A stretch of DNA of 64,000 bases, from contig NZ_CP047028.1 of NCBI RefSeq assembly GCF_009796865.1, positions 124,001 through 188,000 of the forward strand, in the 5' to 3' direction. Shown here piece after piece: positions 7,709 to 16,156 of this stretch. The translations under genes and the position numbers were made by a program. Positions within the stretch are counted from its first letter, which is position 1. Every line of letters starts with the position of its first letter. This DNA comes from Formosa sp. L2A11 (GTDB lineage: Bacteria; Bacteroidota; Bacteroidia; Flavobacteriales; Flavobacteriaceae). Under the pieces are notes generated by a model. That model was given only the letters and a program-made list of their open reading frames with translations. It was not told the DNA's origin and made no database searches.

Positions 7709-8797
7709 ATGTCATATAATTTTTTAATATATATATCATATAGCTACGCTGTTCCTATTGGTAAGCCTTTAGAAAAAGAAATTAACAGACGTGGCCATAC
7801 AGTATTCTGGTATAGTGATTTAGAAGACGGAAAAAAAGCACTAAAAGAAAAGAATAATCTTTTTATAGATATAAAAGATGTTGTAAAATATAAACCAGAT
7901 ATTGTATTAACGGCTACAAATGATGTTCCTGATTTTATTTCAGGGTTAAAAGTTCAAATATTTCATGGATTTAATGCTGAAAAAAGACCTGAAAAGAAAA
8001 ATACATTTACACACTTTAGAATTCGTGGATTTTTCGATTTATACTGCACACAAGGACCAACAACTACCAAAGGCTTTTTAGAGCAACAGAAAAAAAACAA
8101 CCATTTTGAAGTCATTGAAACAGGATGGAGTAAAGTAGATCCTATATTTCCATTATCCCAAATGGCACAAAGTACTCCTCCAGTGGTTATGATTGCAACA
8201 ACATTTACAGAACGTTTAAGTTTAGCCTATAACGATGCTGTTTATAATGAAATTGAAAGACTCTCGACACATGGCATTTTTAATTTTATAATGGTATTAC
8301 ATCCAAAATTACCAGATGCTATTAAAAAGAAATGGAAAAAGCTGAATGGAGAATATTTTACATATCATGACACCACAGATTTAATTCCGCTTTTTAAAAT
8401 TTCTGATATAATGTTTTCGGACACAACATCTGCAATTCAAGAATTTTTAATTCAAAAGAAACCTGTTGTTACATTTAACCATACTTTTAATCATAATTAT
8501 TTAATTAACATTACAGATGCCGAAGCTATAGAACCAAGCATTAATTCAGCATTAACAAAACCTAAAACATTAATAGATAATATTAATACACTCGTTAATA
8601 ATATACACCCTTATTTTGATGGCAAATCGAGTATGCGTATTATTGATGCTAGTATTTCTTTCTTACATAAAGACAAGAGTTACTTAAAAAACAAGCCCCT
8701 AAACCTAATAAGGAAATATAAAATAAGAAAACGTTTAGGTTATTTTACCCTAAAAAGTTTCAACACTCATTACACTATACCTACAAAAAATGACTAA
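7709..8797 (+). CDS. CDP-glycerol glycerophosphotransferase-like protein
   Basis: A 362-residue protein with a GT-B-like layout. The N-terminal half carries QIFHGFNAEKR, corresponding to the HG.. glycerophosphotransferase motif. The C-terminal half has DIMFSDTTSAIQEFLIQKKP, which matches the D(S/T)SS..E nucleotide-binding region of the TagB/TagF family. In Gram-positives these enzymes use CDP-glycerol to build teichoic acid. In Bacteroidota such homologues occur in glycan clusters and the donor is not established. The basic C-terminus (KYKIRKRLGY) may touch the membrane. Its last 8 bp overlap the next gene (ATGACTAA), a sign of translational coupling. Confidence 0.75.
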   Translation: MSYNFLIYISYSYAVPIGKPLEKEINRRGHTVFWYSDLEDGKKALKEKNNLFIDIKDVVKYKPDIVLTATNDVPDFISGLKVQIFHGFNAEKRPEKKNTFTHFRIRGFFDLYCTQGPTTTKGFLEQQKKNNHFEVIETGWSKVDPIFPLSQMAQSTPPVVMIATTFTERLSLAYNDAVYNEIERLSTHGIFNFIMVLHPKLPDAIKKKWKKLNGEYFTYHDTTDLIPLFKISDIMFSDTTSAIQEFLIQKKPVVTFNHTFNHNYLINITDAEAIEPSINSALTKPKTLIDNINTLVNNIHPYFDGKSSMRIIDASISFLHKDKSYLKNKPLNLIRKYKIRKRLGYFTLKSFNTHYTIPTKND

Positions 8798-9539
8798 AAT
8801 CACAGCTATTATCCCCACAGGAAATGAAATTCATAATATAGATGCTGTTATTAAATCTGTAGATTTTGCAGATGAAATATTAATCGTTGATAGTTTAAGT
8901 ACCGACGGTACTTTTGAAAAAGCACAAGAACTTGCAACTAAAGTTATCCGTCGCGAATACGAATATTCTGCGTCTCAAAAAAACTGGGCCATTCCGCAAG
9001 CAAAACACGAATGGATTTTATTAGTAGATGCAGACGAACGTGTAACTCCCGAATTAAAAACAGAAATTCTTGAGACGCTAAAATCTCCAGAACATGTTGC
9101 CTATTGGATTGGTAGAATGAACCACTTTATGGGAGAACGTGTACATTATAGTGGCTGGAAAAACGATAAAGTAATTCGTTTATTTAAACGCGATTTATGT
9201 AAATATGAAGACAAACATGTACATGCAGAGATAAAAGTAAACGGATCTATAGGAAAATTAGATCATAAATTTTACCACAATACCTATATCACCTTCGATA
9301 AGTATTTAGAAAAAATGAATCGTTATGCGTGGTGGCAAGCTAAAGATTACGACAAGAAAACAGGAAAATTAACGCCCTATCATTTTGTAATAAAACCGTT
9401 TTGGGGGTTCTTTAAACACTATATTATACAAGCAGGGTTTAGAGATGGTCTAGTAGGTTTTACCATTAGTAATCTACAAGCTTACGTTATTTTTATGCGT
9501 TATTTAAAAGTATGGTTATTAAGAAAAGGAAGAGAATAG
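8790..9539 (+). CDS. Glycosyltransferase family 2, WaaE/KdtX-like
   Basis: A 249-residue GT-A glycosyltransferase. It opens with KITAIIPTGNEIHNI, then DEILIVDSLSTDGT, and has SASQKNWAIPQAKHEWILL and the metal-binding VDADERV. This order is typical of the lipopolysaccharide core beta-1,4-glucosyltransferase group (WaaE/KdtX). The ATG overlaps the stop of the preceding gene by 8 bp. It is convergent with a lipopolysaccharide-kinase-like gene 2 bp away, which supports a role in lipid A-core assembly. Confidence 0.85.
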   Translation: MTKITAIIPTGNEIHNIDAVIKSVDFADEILIVDSLSTDGTFEKAQELATKVIRREYEYSASQKNWAIPQAKHEWILLVDADERVTPELKTEILETLKSPEHVAYWIGRMNHFMGERVHYSGWKNDKVIRLFKRDLCKYEDKHVHAEIKVNGSIGKLDHKFYHNTYITFDKYLEKMNRYAWWQAKDYDKKTGKLTPYHFVIKPFWGFFKHYIIQAGFRDGLVGFTISNLQAYVIFMRYLKVWLLRKGRE

Positions 9540-9541
9540 AC

Positions 9542-10300
9542 TTAGTTTTTCCAGAATCTTAGTTTCTTTTTCAAGGCTTTCTTCTGTTTAGATTTATCTT
9601 GAAATGCTTCCGTTTCTGTCCACATTAAAGAAAAGATCGCATTAAAATCTTCACCAGAAACTTTAGCATATTCATCGCTCATGGTTTCTACTATAGATTT
9701 ATGAACCGTTAATCTCGAAAAGTTTTTAATGCGCTCTTCAAAAGACATGGGTTTAAATTCCATTCTATTTAAATCGACTAAATAAAAAGTATAATCAGCA
9801 CCTTCTTTTTTAATCAATGTATTTCCGGGAGAATGATCTAAAAACTTAACATTACTCTCATGAAGTTTGTAAGTAAATCGTGTAAAAGCTCGTAAAACAG
9901 CTTCATGATCTGGATAATTTAAATCGCGTGTAAGTTCTCTATACGTTAAATCACAATCTAATTGAGCACTTATATAGTAACTCTTTTTAAACAAAAAAGG
10001 AGTAGAAAACTCGTAATAAGCAATAGGTTCTGGAGTATTAATTCCTAAACTTTTAAGCTTAGACGCATACTCGTAAGAACGTTGTGCTTTACTTTCTCTG
10101 AAAAATTTGTAAGCAATTTGATTAACTATATTGGGAACTTTAAAAGACTTAATATTAAAAGTCTCTGCTTCTAACTTAAATAATTTTAAAGAGTTTCTTT
10201 TTTGGTTACCAAAGTCCTCCCCTTTTGTATCAAAATTCACGATACAATCTGTTAAAAATTCTTGAGAGTTTAAATAGTTCTTATTTACTACATATTTCAT
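9542..10300 (-). CDS. Lipopolysaccharide kinase (InaA/Kdo kinase-like)
   Basis: A 252-residue protein-kinase-fold enzyme of the InaA/KdkA/WaaP type. The catalytic loop is LDHSPGN, with Asp155 and Asn160 in the canonical D-x4-N spacing. The metal-binding DFG equivalent is VDLNRM with Asp176. Members phosphorylate Kdo or heptose of the lipopolysaccharide core. It converges on the WaaE-like gene and has its own -7 box only 4 bp before the ATG, so the message may be nearly leaderless. The substrate sugar is inferred from the family. Confidence 0.85.
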   Translation of the reverse strand: MKYVVNKNYLNSQEFLTDCIVNFDTKGEDFGNQKRNSLKLFKLEAETFNIKSFKVPNIVNQIAYKFFRESKAQRSYEYASKLKSLGINTPEPIAYYEFSTPFLFKKSYYISAQLDCDLTYRELTRDLNYPDHEAVLRAFTRFTYKLHESNVKFLDHSPGNTLIKKEGADYTFYLVDLNRMEFKPMSFEERIKNFSRLTVHKSIVETMSDEYAKVSGEDFNAIFSLMWTETEAFQDKSKQKKALKKKLRFWKN

Positions 10301-10304
10301 AGCG

Positions 10305-10312
10305 CAAAATTA
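10305..10312 (-). promoter_or_regulatory. -7 promoter box for the lipopolysaccharide kinase
   Basis: TAATTTTG on the minus strand, ending 4 bp before the ATG at 10300. Transcription would begin at or next to the start codon. Confidence 0.5.
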
Positions 10313-10402
10313 CAATTACTTTTTTGCTTTTAACAACAATTGATTCTTATTTAAAATTGTTTTGGTTACTTTGTATTATAAAAATTACTTGTAATTAAAG
10401 TC

Positions 10403-10963
10403 ATGAACACAGAAATAAAAAATGCAGTAGCCGTTCTTAAAGAAGGAGGCCTTATTCTATACCCAACAGATACCGTTTGGGGAATTGGTTGCGACGCCAC
10501 TAATGCAGAAGCTGTAGATAGAATATTTAAACTAAAAAAACGTCAAGACAGTAAAGCACTAATTTGCTTGGTTGCAGACGATAGAATGCTAAAAAAATAC
10601 GTAAAAGAAATACCTGAAGCCGCTTTTAGTATTTTCGATATTCATGAAGAACCTATTACAATTATATACGACCAACCTCAAAATTTGGCTCCTAATTTAA
10701 TTGCAGAAGACAATACTATAGCTATTCGAATTCCAGACGACGAGTTCTGTTTTCAACTCTCACGAAAATTAAACGGTGCTATTGTCTCTACCTCAGCAAA
10801 TATAAGCGGTTACTTTACACCAAAATCATTTAAAGAAATCGCTCCCGATATTTTAAAAGGTGTAGACTATGTCGTAAATTTGCACCACGAAAAAAAGAAC
10901 ACAAAACCATCGTCTATTATTAAGTTAAGCAACAGTGGTATTGTAAAAGTTATACGAGAGTAA
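10403..10963 (+). CDS. tsaC: L-threonylcarbamoyladenylate synthase (Sua5/YciO/YrdC family)
   Basis: Makes threonylcarbamoyl-AMP from threonine, bicarbonate and ATP, the first step of t6A37 formation in ANN-decoding tRNAs. The 186-residue protein is one YrdC domain. Visible motifs are GGLILYPTDTVWGIGCDA near residue 15, KLKKRQDSKALICLV and GAIVSTSANISG. There is no Sua5 C-terminal domain, so it is the short TsaC form. It lies upstream of the CCA-adding enzyme on the same strand, so two tRNA-maturation genes are side by side. Confidence 0.95.
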   Translation: MNTEIKNAVAVLKEGGLILYPTDTVWGIGCDATNAEAVDRIFKLKKRQDSKALICLVADDRMLKKYVKEIPEAAFSIFDIHEEPITIIYDQPQNLAPNLIAEDNTIAIRIPDDEFCFQLSRKLNGAIVSTSANISGYFTPKSFKEIAPDILKGVDYVVNLHHEKKNTKPSSIIKLSNSGIVKVIRE

Positions 10964-11038
10964 CGTCTAAAATTTCAGACACCAAGCCTCTAACTATTAT
11001 ATGTTAGAATTTTGGATTTGAAAATTGGAATTGAATAC

Positions 11039-12460
11039 ATGAATTACAAAGCAGCATTACAGAACCCCATATTTAAAATAATTTCGCAATCGGCTAAAGA
11101 ATTGCATTTAGACAGCTACGTTATTGGTGGTTTTGTACGCGACTTTATATTAGATCGTGGTACAGCTAAAGACATCGATATTGTTGCCATTGGTAGCGGA
11201 ATCGAGTTAGCCAGGCAAGTCGCAAAAAACTTACCTAACAAACCTAAAGTTCAAGTTTTTAAAACGTATGGCACAGCCATGTTACGTTATAACGATGTTG
11301 AAATAGAATTTGTTGGTGCTAGAAAAGAATCTTATAACGAAGATAGCAGAAATCCTATTGTTGAAGATGGAACACTTGAAGACGACCAAAACCGTCGTGA
11401 TTTCACAATAAATGCTTTAGCTCTAGATTTAGACCAAGACCGTTTCGGAAATCTTTTAGATCCGTTTAATGGAATTCACGATTTAGAACATAAAATAATT
11501 CGTACACCGCTTAATCCAGATATTACATACAGCGACGATCCTTTACGAATGATGCGTGCCATAAGATTTGCAACACAATTAAATTTTATAATTGAAACCG
11601 AATCTTTAAATGCCATTACAAGAAATAGCGATCGTTTAAAAATTATTACTAAAGAACGAATTGTTGTAGAGTTAAATAAAATTTTAGAAAGTAGAGTGCC
11701 ATCTATAGGTTTTTTACTTTTAGAACAAACCAAACTACTTTACTATATTCTTCCTGAAATTACGGCCTTAAAAGGAATAGACGAAGTTGAAGGACAAAAA
11801 CACAAAGACAACTTTTATCACACTTTAGAAGTGGTAGATAATATTTCTGAGAACACAGATAATCTTTGGTTACGTTGGGCAGCATTACTGCATGACATAG
11901 GAAAAGCACCAACAAAAAAGTTTAGTAAAAAAGTAGGTTGGACATTTCACGGACATGAATTTGAAGGTTCTAAAATGGCTTTTCATTTATTTAAGCGTTT
12001 AAAAATGCCTTTAAATGATAAGATGAAGTTTGTTCAAAAAATGATATTTATGAGTTCCAGACCCATTGTCTTAGCTCAAGATATTGTAACAGATTCTGCT
12101 GTAAGACGCTTAATTTTTGATGCAGGAAATGCTGTTGAAGATTTAATGACATTATGCGAAGCAGATATTACAACCAAGAACCCGAAGAAATTTAAAAAAT
12201 ATCACAATAATTTTAAAATCGTAAGAGATAAAATTGTTGAAGTTGAAGCTCGCGATCATGTACGTAATTTTCAGCCACCAATTTCAGGTGAAGAAATTAT
12301 GGAAACGTTCAATTTAAAACCGTCTAAAGAAATAGGTATCATTAAAGATGTTATTAAAGAAGCCATTTTAGAAGGCGAAATACCTAACGAATACGAAGCT
12401 GCTTTTCAATTAATGCTGAAAAAAGGTGAAAAATTAGGGTTAAAAGTTTCAAAAGAATAA
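11039..12460 (+). CDS. cca: CCA-adding tRNA nucleotidyltransferase with HD domain
   Basis: Adds or repairs the 3' CCA end of tRNA. Order of parts: the head domain with VIGGFVRD (about residue 30) and the two metal-binding Asp in KDIDIV; then RRDFTINALALD; the neck region; and a C-terminal HD domain with ALLHDIGKAPT. At 473 residues it fits the class II bacterial enzymes that carry an HD domain. I chose ATG 11039 over the TTG at 11012, because family members begin close to the ALQNPIFKIIS helix. Confidence 0.93.
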   Translation: MNYKAALQNPIFKIISQSAKELHLDSYVIGGFVRDFILDRGTAKDIDIVAIGSGIELARQVAKNLPNKPKVQVFKTYGTAMLRYNDVEIEFVGARKESYNEDSRNPIVEDGTLEDDQNRRDFTINALALDLDQDRFGNLLDPFNGIHDLEHKIIRTPLNPDITYSDDPLRMMRAIRFATQLNFIIETESLNAITRNSDRLKIITKERIVVELNKILESRVPSIGFLLLEQTKLLYYILPEITALKGIDEVEGQKHKDNFYHTLEVVDNISENTDNLWLRWAALLHDIGKAPTKKFSKKVGWTFHGHEFEGSKMAFHLFKRLKMPLNDKMKFVQKMIFMSSRPIVLAQDIVTDSAVRRLIFDAGNAVEDLMTLCEADITTKNPKKFKKYHNNFKIVRDKIVEVEARDHVRNFQPPISGEEIMETFNLKPSKEIGIIKDVIKEAILEGEIPNEYEAAFQLMLKKGEKLGLKVSKE

Positions 12461-12512
12461 GTTTCTAGAACATAAAAACAAACACAGTAAGCATAATTAT
12501 AACCTTTTGGGC

Positions 12513-13529
12513 ATGAAGACTAAAGACAACAAAAATGTAATATACTGGTTATTTACCGGGTGCTTTTTAATTTTTATTATGGTTATTGTTGGTGGTATTA
12601 CACGCCTAACAGACTCCGGACTTTCAATTTCTAATTACAAACTTATTACAGGAACCATTCCTCCTATTGGAGATCTAGAATGGAAAGAGGCTTTTAAATT
12701 ATACCAACAACACCCCGAATTTAAACAATACAATTCGCACTTTACAATAAGCGATTTTAAAAGTATTTACTTTTGGGAATGGCTACACCGTCTTATTGGG
12801 CGCGTAATTGGCTTAGTCTTTTTCTTCCCTTTTATGTACTTTTTAATTACAAAACAACTCAAAAAGTCGACTATAAAAAAATGTATTGTACTACTTTGTT
12901 TGGGTGCTTTTCAAGGTTTTTTAGGTTGGTATATGGTTAAAAGCGGATTGGTAGACATGCCAGATGTAAGTCACTTTAGACTAGCAGCACATTTAACAGC
13001 TGCATTTTTAACTTTTGCAGCAACACTTTGGGTTGCCTTAGATTTAATATTTACAGAGAAAAAAGTAGTAAATACTAAATATAGAAATCTTATTATTGGT
13101 ACTTATATTGCATTATTAATTCAGATAATCTATGGTGCTTTTATAGCTGGCTTAAAAGCTGGATTACTACACAATCACTGGCCTCTAATGAACGATGGTA
13201 AATTTATACATCCAAGTGTATATGCTTATAATTCGTTTCTTGGCAACATTCTAGAAAACCCTAGTGGCATTCAATTTGTACATCGTATAATGGCTATTGT
13301 AGTAGTCTCTTTAATTGTAGCCTTATGGTATAAATCTAAAAAATTACAATTAACTAGTAATCAGAAAAAGGCTGTAAATGCATTACTTATTTTAGTATGC
13401 TTTCAGTTTTGTTTAGGTGTTTTTACACTTATTTTATACGTTCCCGTATGGCTAGGAGTTATGCATCAAGTAGGTGCTTTTTTCTTATTAACAGCCATGA
13501 CATTTATGCTACATCGTTTTAGCAAGTAA
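12513..13529 (+). CDS. ctaA: Heme A synthase (CtaA/COX15 family)
   Basis: Oxidises the C8 methyl group of heme O to the formyl group of heme A for aa3-type cytochrome oxidase, in the cytoplasmic membrane. The 338-residue protein has about eight membrane helices in two four-helix halves. The four expected heme-ligand His are visible: WLHRLIGR, SHFRLAAH, VHRIMAI and MHQVGAFF. The start is ATG 12513, not the TTG two codons before it. It is 52 bp after cca, with no hairpin between them. Confidence 0.93.
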   Translation: MKTKDNKNVIYWLFTGCFLIFIMVIVGGITRLTDSGLSISNYKLITGTIPPIGDLEWKEAFKLYQQHPEFKQYNSHFTISDFKSIYFWEWLHRLIGRVIGLVFFFPFMYFLITKQLKKSTIKKCIVLLCLGAFQGFLGWYMVKSGLVDMPDVSHFRLAAHLTAAFLTFAATLWVALDLIFTEKKVVNTKYRNLIIGTYIALLIQIIYGAFIAGLKAGLLHNHWPLMNDGKFIHPSVYAYNSFLGNILENPSGIQFVHRIMAIVVVSLIVALWYKSKKLQLTSNQKKAVNALLILVCFQFCLGVFTLILYVPVWLGVMHQVGAFFLLTAMTFMLHRFSK

Positions 13530-13541
13530 TCATAAAAATAG

Positions 13542-13549
13542 TATATTTG
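13542..13549 (+). promoter_or_regulatory. -7 promoter box for the pRiA4b ORF-3 family gene
   Basis: TATATTTG followed by CCC, 17 bp before the ATG at 13567. Confidence 0.6.
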
Positions 13550-13566
13550 CCCATTAATTTTTCAGT

Positions 13567-14085
13567 ATGATTTATAGATTTAGAGTAGTCTTAGACAACG
13601 ACACAGAAGAGGATGTTTTTCGCGATTTAGAAATTCGAAAAGATGACACCTTAGAAGATTTACATAACATTATTACTCAAGCTTTTGGTTTTGACGGTAA
13701 TGAAATGGCCTCTTTTTATAAAAGTGATGACGAGTGGAATCAAGGTGAAGAATTTTCTTTATTCGATTTAAGCGACGGACAAGACTCTGTTAGTTTAATG
13801 AATAAAATTACTCTAGATAGTATTTTAAATAGTACCGAAACTAAATTAATTTATGTTTACGATTTCTTCAACATGTGGACATTCTTTGTTGAGCTTGCTG
13901 AAATTGCAGAAATAGACGAAGGCGTAGATTACCCAAACTTAATGTTTGTTCATGGTCAAATCCCAGACGAAGTTCCTGAAAGAAACTTTGAAGCAGAAGA
14001 TGACCTTGATGAGTTCGATGAATTTGAAGATGATCTTGATTTAGAGGATTACGACAATTTAGATTTCGACGAAAACTGGAACTAA
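13567..14085 (+). CDS. Plasmid pRiA4b ORF-3 family protein
   Basis: A 172-residue protein of the PF07929 family, named after a plasmid reading frame. Despite the name it is common on chromosomes, and its biochemical role is unknown. The conserved part (MIYRFRVVLDND, DTLEDLHNIITQAFGFD and ELAEIAEIDEGVDYP) covers about residues 1-130. The last 35 residues are almost entirely Asp, Glu and aromatic (DDLDEFDEFEDDLDLEDYD) and probably disordered. Its stop abuts the stop of the convergent gene with no base between them. Confidence 0.8.
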   Translation: MIYRFRVVLDNDTEEDVFRDLEIRKDDTLEDLHNIITQAFGFDGNEMASFYKSDDEWNQGEEFSLFDLSDGQDSVSLMNKITLDSILNSTETKLIYVYDFFNMWTFFVELAEIAEIDEGVDYPNLMFVHGQIPDEVPERNFEAEDDLDEFDEFEDDLDLEDYDNLDFDENWN

Positions 14086-15147
14086 TTACATTAACTTTTT
14101 CATATTTACATCTTCATAATTACGTTTTATGAAGTCTAAACTATGCTTTAAAAGTTCTCCCATTGTTTCGCTATGTCTAAAATTCATATCTAACGTATAG
14201 TTGTAAATCACAGAGCGTAACTGCTCAAGATTTTCTTTTGTAGATAAGGTATCATTCATCATACAATAAATCAATTTTTTAAGGCGCTTATTATAACTTA
14301 TAACACGTTTTGCTATAATAGAGCGCTCTTCAATTTTGTATTGATCTATAGAGGCGTCACTAATTTTTTCCTTCACCAATTTAACCATATCATGGTTTTC
14401 TTTAAAAAACTGAGGGCGATAAATATTAAACTTTCCTTCGTAACATTGCTGATCGAAATCTATAGCACGTACTTTATATACAATCTGATCGAAATCGTGG
14501 GTGGGAATTACTACATAATTATAAGAACGCATATCGCCTAATAAACGAATCATACAACGCTCATTAAACTTTACAAACTCTTTTGCAATTTGTGATTTTT
14601 CTGTTGGCGTACAATCTGGCAACATATCTTTTATAAATACGTCTCCAGGTATTCCTGCAATATGCTCTTCAATTAAAGTGTCTTTATAAACTAAAAAGTT
14701 AAGACTATTTGGAGATAGCATGTGCTCTAGCTCTAAACCATAAACACGAGAAGCATCTGCCTTTTTTATATAAAAATGAGTATAGTTATCATTTAAAATA
14801 TTACGGACTTTAATACGAAATGGTTGCGAGTTTCCAAAAGTGCAGAAGTCTATAGTATCTACACTTAAAAACTGAAAAATCTTTTCATTACCATCAGACA
14901 CCAAATTAGAATATACCCGTTTTAAAGCTAAATCTATTTCTGCACGTTCATGATCGTTATAATACACACGAAGCCAAAGCGTATCCTCATCGTCTTTATC
15001 ATAGACTGTAATAGCACCTTGAAAACGCAATAAATCATCGTAAAAAATAGGCAACTCAAAATTTCTATTATATTCAGACAGATAATGATCTAACTTTTTA
15101 GTAATAGGAAATGAAGGTTTCTTTTTTGATATTTTTAAATCGTCCAT
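14086..15147 (-). CDS. Conserved protein with kinase-like catalytic motifs, function unknown
   Basis: I do not recognise this 353-residue cytoplasmic protein by name. Counting from ATG 15147, it shows the order of a divergent protein-kinase fold. FYIKKA near 125-130 could be strand 3 with its Lys. LIEEHIAGIPGD at 158-169 resembles a hinge. LGDMRSYNYVVI has Asp205 and Asn210 in the D-x4-N spacing of a catalytic loop. AIDFDQQ at 228-234 sits where DFG would be. The C-terminal 100 residues are helical and charged. The frame can be extended to TTG 15165, but a -7 box lies in that extension. It could be a kinase, a phosphotransferase or a dead homologue. Confidence 0.65.
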   Translation of the reverse strand: MDDLKISKKKPSFPITKKLDHYLSEYNRNFELPIFYDDLLRFQGAITVYDKDDEDTLWLRVYYNDHERAEIDLALKRVYSNLVSDGNEKIFQFLSVDTIDFCTFGNSQPFRIKVRNILNDNYTHFYIKKADASRVYGLELEHMLSPNSLNFLVYKDTLIEEHIAGIPGDVFIKDMLPDCTPTEKSQIAKEFVKFNERCMIRLLGDMRSYNYVVIPTHDFDQIVYKVRAIDFDQQCYEGKFNIYRPQFFKENHDMVKLVKEKISDASIDQYKIEERSIIAKRVISYNKRLKKLIYCMMNDTLSTKENLEQLRSVIYNYTLDMNFRHSETMGELLKHSLDFIKRNYEDVNMKKLM

Positions 15148-15152
15148 AAATA

Positions 15153-15160
15153 CAAAATTA
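15153..15160 (-). promoter_or_regulatory. -7 promoter box for the kinase-like protein
   Basis: TAATTTTG on the minus strand, 5 bp before ATG 15147. It suggests a leaderless or nearly leaderless message and excludes the upstream TTG start. Confidence 0.5.
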
Positions 15161-15243
15161 ATCAATTTTACGCTTTATTATAGTAGCTTGTAACAAATTT
15201 AATAGATATTCGTCTTACTAATATAACCACAAAACGATCCATT

Positions 15244-16140
15244 TTGGCAGGCATACTCACAATTCAGAATCTTACAAAAAAATTTGGTCCACTTACCGCT
15301 GTAAATAATCTTTCCTTTACCATAGAAAAAGGTAATGTTTATGGCATTCTAGGACCTAACGGAAGTGGAAAATCTACAACTTTAGGTATTGTTTTAAATG
15401 TTGTAAATAAAACATCAGGCGAGTTTAGCTGGTTTGGTGGTACTATTTCTACACACGAGGCATTAAAAAAAGTTGGAGCGATTATAGAGCGTCCCAATTT
15501 CTATCCGTACATGACTGCCTACCAAAACTTAAAATTAGTTTGTAAAATTAAAGGGATAGATTTTAGTAAAATTGAAGAAAAATTAGAAGTTGTTGGTCTG
15601 TTAGATAGAAAACACAGCAAATTCCAAACCTTTTCTTTAGGTATGAAACAACGTTTAGCTATTGCTTCGGCATTATTAAACGATCCTGAAATATTAATTT
15701 TAGACGAACCTACTAACGGATTAGATCCGCAAGGAATTCATCAAATTAGAGAAATTATAAGACAAATTGCACACAATGGAACAACAATTTTATTGGCTTC
15801 GCATTTATTAGATGAAGTTGAAAAAGTGTGTTCTCATGTCGTTGTACTGCGTAAAGGCGTAAAACTATATGCTGGCCGTGTAGATGAAATGATTGCTAGT
15901 CATGGTTTTTTTGAATTAAAATCTGATAACGAAACAGCTTTAAAAACATTTTTAGAAACAAATGATGCCTTCGGAACAATTACAGAAGAGCATGGTGTTT
16001 TAAAAGTCCTTTTAAATGAACCTTTAGAAGCCTTAGAATTAAATAAAATTTTGTTTGAAAAAGGAATTTTTCTATCACATTTAGTTAAACGTAAACAAAG
16101 TTTAGAAGAACAATTTTTACAATTAACAGATAACCAATAA
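15244..16140 (+). CDS. ABC transporter ATP-binding protein
   Basis: A 298-residue ATPase of the ABC-2 exporter type. Walker A is GPNGSGKST, the signature is FSLGMKQRLAIA, Walker B is ILILDEPTNGLD and the switch His is in LLASHLLDEV. A C-terminal extension of about 75 residues is typical of antibiotic or lipid exporter ATPases (CcmA/NatA-like). The start is TTG 15244; no ATG lies between the upstream region and Walker A. It is followed after 16 bp by its permease. Confidence 0.9.
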   Translation: MAGILTIQNLTKKFGPLTAVNNLSFTIEKGNVYGILGPNGSGKSTTLGIVLNVVNKTSGEFSWFGGTISTHEALKKVGAIIERPNFYPYMTAYQNLKLVCKIKGIDFSKIEEKLEVVGLLDRKHSKFQTFSLGMKQRLAIASALLNDPEILILDEPTNGLDPQGIHQIREIIRQIAHNGTTILLASHLLDEVEKVCSHVVVLRKGVKLYAGRVDEMIASHGFFELKSDNETALKTFLETNDAFGTITEEHGVLKVLLNEPLEALELNKILFEKGIFLSHLVKRKQSLEEQFLQLTDNQ

Positions 16141-16156
16141 GCCAAAAATCAAAATC

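Noticed and set aside
13567..14085. Plasmid origin for the pRiA4b ORF-3 family gene
   Set aside because: The family name comes from its first member. The gene sits among housekeeping genes with a local promoter box and no mobile-element hallmarks.
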